Assembly (NCBI GenBank): GCA_022925895.1
Contig: JAKSYS010000414.1
Coordinates: 1 to 54,568 of the forward strand
DNA: 54,568 bases
From: Fragilaria crotonensis
Lineage: Eukaryota > Bacillariophyta > Fragilariophyceae > Fragilariales > Fragilariaceae
Reading direction: 5' to 3'
Shown: in pieces, positions 52,585 through 54,568 of the stretch
Position numbering within the stretch: the first letter of the stretch is position 1
Layout of the letters: each line of letters starts with the position of its first letter
Made by a program: the position numbers and the translations under genes
Notes under the pieces: generated by a model
Seen by the model: the letters and a program-made list of their open reading frames with translations, nothing else
The model's database searches: none
Told to the model about the DNA's origin: nothing

Positions 52585-54460
52585 TCATCCCTCTCCCAAT
52601 CGGCCATCGACGTCCAGTTTCCAGTCCAGCGACAAATAAATTGTGCGAAGACATAATTCTCTGTTATGACTAGTATTTGGCAAAGAATCCTTCGAGTGCC
52701 TTTCGAGATTGGATCTTGCCTTGTCCCCTGACCTAGCGCTGTTCCTGGACCGACTGCCCGAGGATCGTGCACTCATCTTACTCGCCCCACCACTGGCGCC
52801 TCCCGAACTACTTCCTGATTCTGCGCTCACCGTACTCAGTCGGCTGGTGCTTCGGTCACTCACAAATGTTCGATCTGTTTCGTCACCACGATTCAAACAC
52901 CTGGCAGTGCCCGTGATGCCGGGGATGAAGAAGGCCGCTGACGAGTGGCCGAACTCAGAATCACTAGTTGCTTGCGTCGCCACTGTGCCATCTGACCCCT
53001 CCAGATGACGAAAGTTGTTCCCAGACATGCGAGAAACATAGGAGCTCCCACCTGTTGTGGTACTACGTAACGACGAAATCCTACGTGGGCCCTGTTCCAT
53101 ACGTATCGGGTCATGGATGTGCTCTTGCAGAGACGACGTCCTACTAAAGCTCGAGAGACCCACCAACGACTGGGATCTCGACGGATATGACCACGAGCCA
53201 GACTTCTCCCTGTATCGTAACTTGTGTTCGTCGTGGACAGTCGATTTGTCGGCAGTCCAGGATGATCGCGAGTAGGCGCGAGGAGCGACCTGTGGGACAC
53301 AAGTATACAGCTCTTGGTGGAGCGGCACTCGGCTGTCACTCTCGTAGTTACCATACTTGTACATGAGGGCACGAGAGCGAGACGGAGGCTTGAATTTTTT
53401 CTTTAGCTCCATGTGGAGAGAATCCTTTCTCTTGGGTGGAACTGGCGAACCGTTTTCGTTGAAACAGTCGAAAGGGCTTCGAATTTTTTCGCCATTCTCC
53501 TCCGTGTCAACAGAATGATTCTGATCATTCGAATCTTCGCCGAAGTTAGCTGGTGCGTCGGGCTTGTACTTTTCGTCGCTAGAACAGCGTGAGTGATTGT
53601 CATTCGTTGGCTCGTTCCAATGAGATCCAGAGTGATGAAAGAGTTTGCTAGCCCCCCAACTGGACGGAACTGGTGATTTGGATCCCGGAACATTCCGACC
53701 TTCACCTCGGACATCGAAGTCCAAGTCCAACGAATTTCTGCGTGATGCAGAACGCGAATGCTCTTCAGATTCACACTCAAAGCTGGAGCGAGAGTGGTCA
53801 GCGCTACGACGAGTATCGTCGTCAGATGAATGGCGGCGTGCACTGACATGTAACTTTGGTTCAACTGCACGCAACAAGCGATCGTCGGCAGACAGTCGTC
53901 GCGAGGTTTCCATAGATTTTGGGACACTGTTTCGTTTCTTCCTTCTACTCTTCTTCTTGAGTTCTTCCAAGACACTGGACTTGGTTGAGCCCAGAAGACC
54001 ATAGTCATCGCGGTACGGGGAATGCGTGTTGCGGCGGCTTGAACTTTTCCTCCGAATCTCGTCGAGAATATCCTTCTTTGTTATCTCCAATCTAGCTTTG
54101 CTATCGCAATCGAACTTCCCATCGGCGGCATACAGAGAGTTTCTATTGTCAGGGCTTCTGAGTTTGGTGCTCTGTTTCAGCTCTTCCTGCAGTTTCATGA
54201 ACTCCTCGTTTGAACTTTCAAGGCGCGCAGACTCAGTATGCCTACTACTAGATTTCTTCTTTTTCTTCTTCTCCTTTTTCAATTCCTCCAAAACTGACCT
54301 CATATCACCTTGGACACTGTCTCCAAGGTACGACTGAGCCCAGCTTTCACTGACCGCTATCGACTTGATCTCCCGTGGAAGGCCGTAACTTTCTTTGGAT
54401 AATCGTACATATTTGCGGTATCTCTTCGCCTCGAAATCGCCGTCCTTCTCAATTCATTGT
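52585..54460 (-). CDS. basic, disordered Ser/Lys/Arg-rich protein with repeated LEELKK motif (5' end incomplete)
   Basis: From the first in-frame ATG (54303) the protein has 572 residues, but the frame stays open upstream to about 54460 with protein-like text (YRKYVRLSKESYGLPREIKSI by parts RKYVRLSKESYGLP and IKSIAVSESWAQ). An upstream exon is therefore likely. A short charged helix recurs: SVLEELKKEKKKKKK (residues 3-17), KDILDEIRRKSSSRR (77-91), SVLEELKKKSRRKKR (109-124), and a related MELKKKFKPPSRS near 320. The rest is Ser/Asp/Arg-rich and probably disordered. No domain is recognised. Lys-Ser patches recall silica-associated proteins of diatoms, but no signal peptide is visible in this part, so that is speculation. 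Confidence 0.65.
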
Positions 54461-54568
54461 GGAGAGCGCTAATGTCTCCTATTGGTATCGACATCATAGA
54501 GTGCAAATATCTTCAGTGTGAGAAGTCAGTGACCAGTGACCCCGCTATCTTTCTGCACGATGGAATGA
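54461..54568. other. right edge of window
   Basis: Probably intron or 5' flank of the preceding minus-strand gene; too short to assign. Confidence 0.4.

Noticed and set aside
1-54568. tRNA, rRNA or CRISPR arrays
   Set aside because: No cloverleaf with a proper T-arm, no rRNA blocks and no regularly spaced repeats were seen; tandem arrays present are simple short-period repeats.

Overview
The window reads as nuclear DNA of a stramenopile alga, most likely a diatom. Grounds: spliced protein-coding genes with short GT-AG introns (40-169 nt) and CTAAC/CTAAT-like branch points; a diatom-style heat shock factor DNA-binding domain; a gag-type short protein of a kind I recall from diatom genomes; and eukaryotic-only machinery (REV3, PNGase, SNU23, TALE homeobox). 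The species cannot be named from sequence alone.

Layout. 1.4-2.3 kb: heat shock factor (HSF), minus strand, hidden across several frames. 2763-12711: a complete tyrosine-recombinase (DIRS-order) retrotransposon on the minus strand with PAT/Ngaro-type split direct repeats (A1-ORFs-B1-A2-B2). 12.7-15.9 kb: gene-poor, with fragmentary short frames. 15.9-21 kb: a gag-motif small protein, a peptide N-glycanase (PNGase) and an F-box/RCC1 protein. 21.7-30.6 kb: two translesion DNA polymerases in tandem, a Pol eta-like Y-family enzyme with two ubiquitin-binding motifs, then REV3 (Pol zeta catalytic subunit). 31-38.6 kb: a glycosyltransferase-like membrane protein, a disordered His-rich protein, a TALE homeobox factor and the spliceosomal protein SNU23. 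38801-39978: a fold-back (long terminal inverted repeat) element with nested palindromes. 40.5-41.8 kb: fucosyltransferase-like enzyme. 42113-47636: an intact Mutator-like element (MULE) with 56-bp TIRs and a perfect 9-bp target duplication, inserted between divergent genes. 47.7-54.5 kb: bestrophin-type channel, ankyrin-type protein and a long basic Ser/Lys/Arg-rich protein.

A feature of the whole window is that many host genes, and the retrotransposon pol, change reading frame by single bases, often in short homopolymers, while conserved motifs continue across the break. About nine such breaks fall in 330 bp of the Pol eta-like gene. Residual indel errors of a long-read assembly are the simplest reading, since several affected genes (SNU23, REV3, PNGase) are conserved. 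Pseudogenisation of one homeologous copy is the alternative. The coordinates below give gene extents across those breaks; exon boundaries are given where a splice site restores the frame.

Functional themes: DNA damage tolerance (adjacent TLS polymerases), stress transcription (HSF with a retrotransposon upstream in the same orientation), glycan handling (PNGase, two glycosyltransferases), and three well-bounded mobile elements of three different classes, two of them inserted in promoter-side intergenic DNA.
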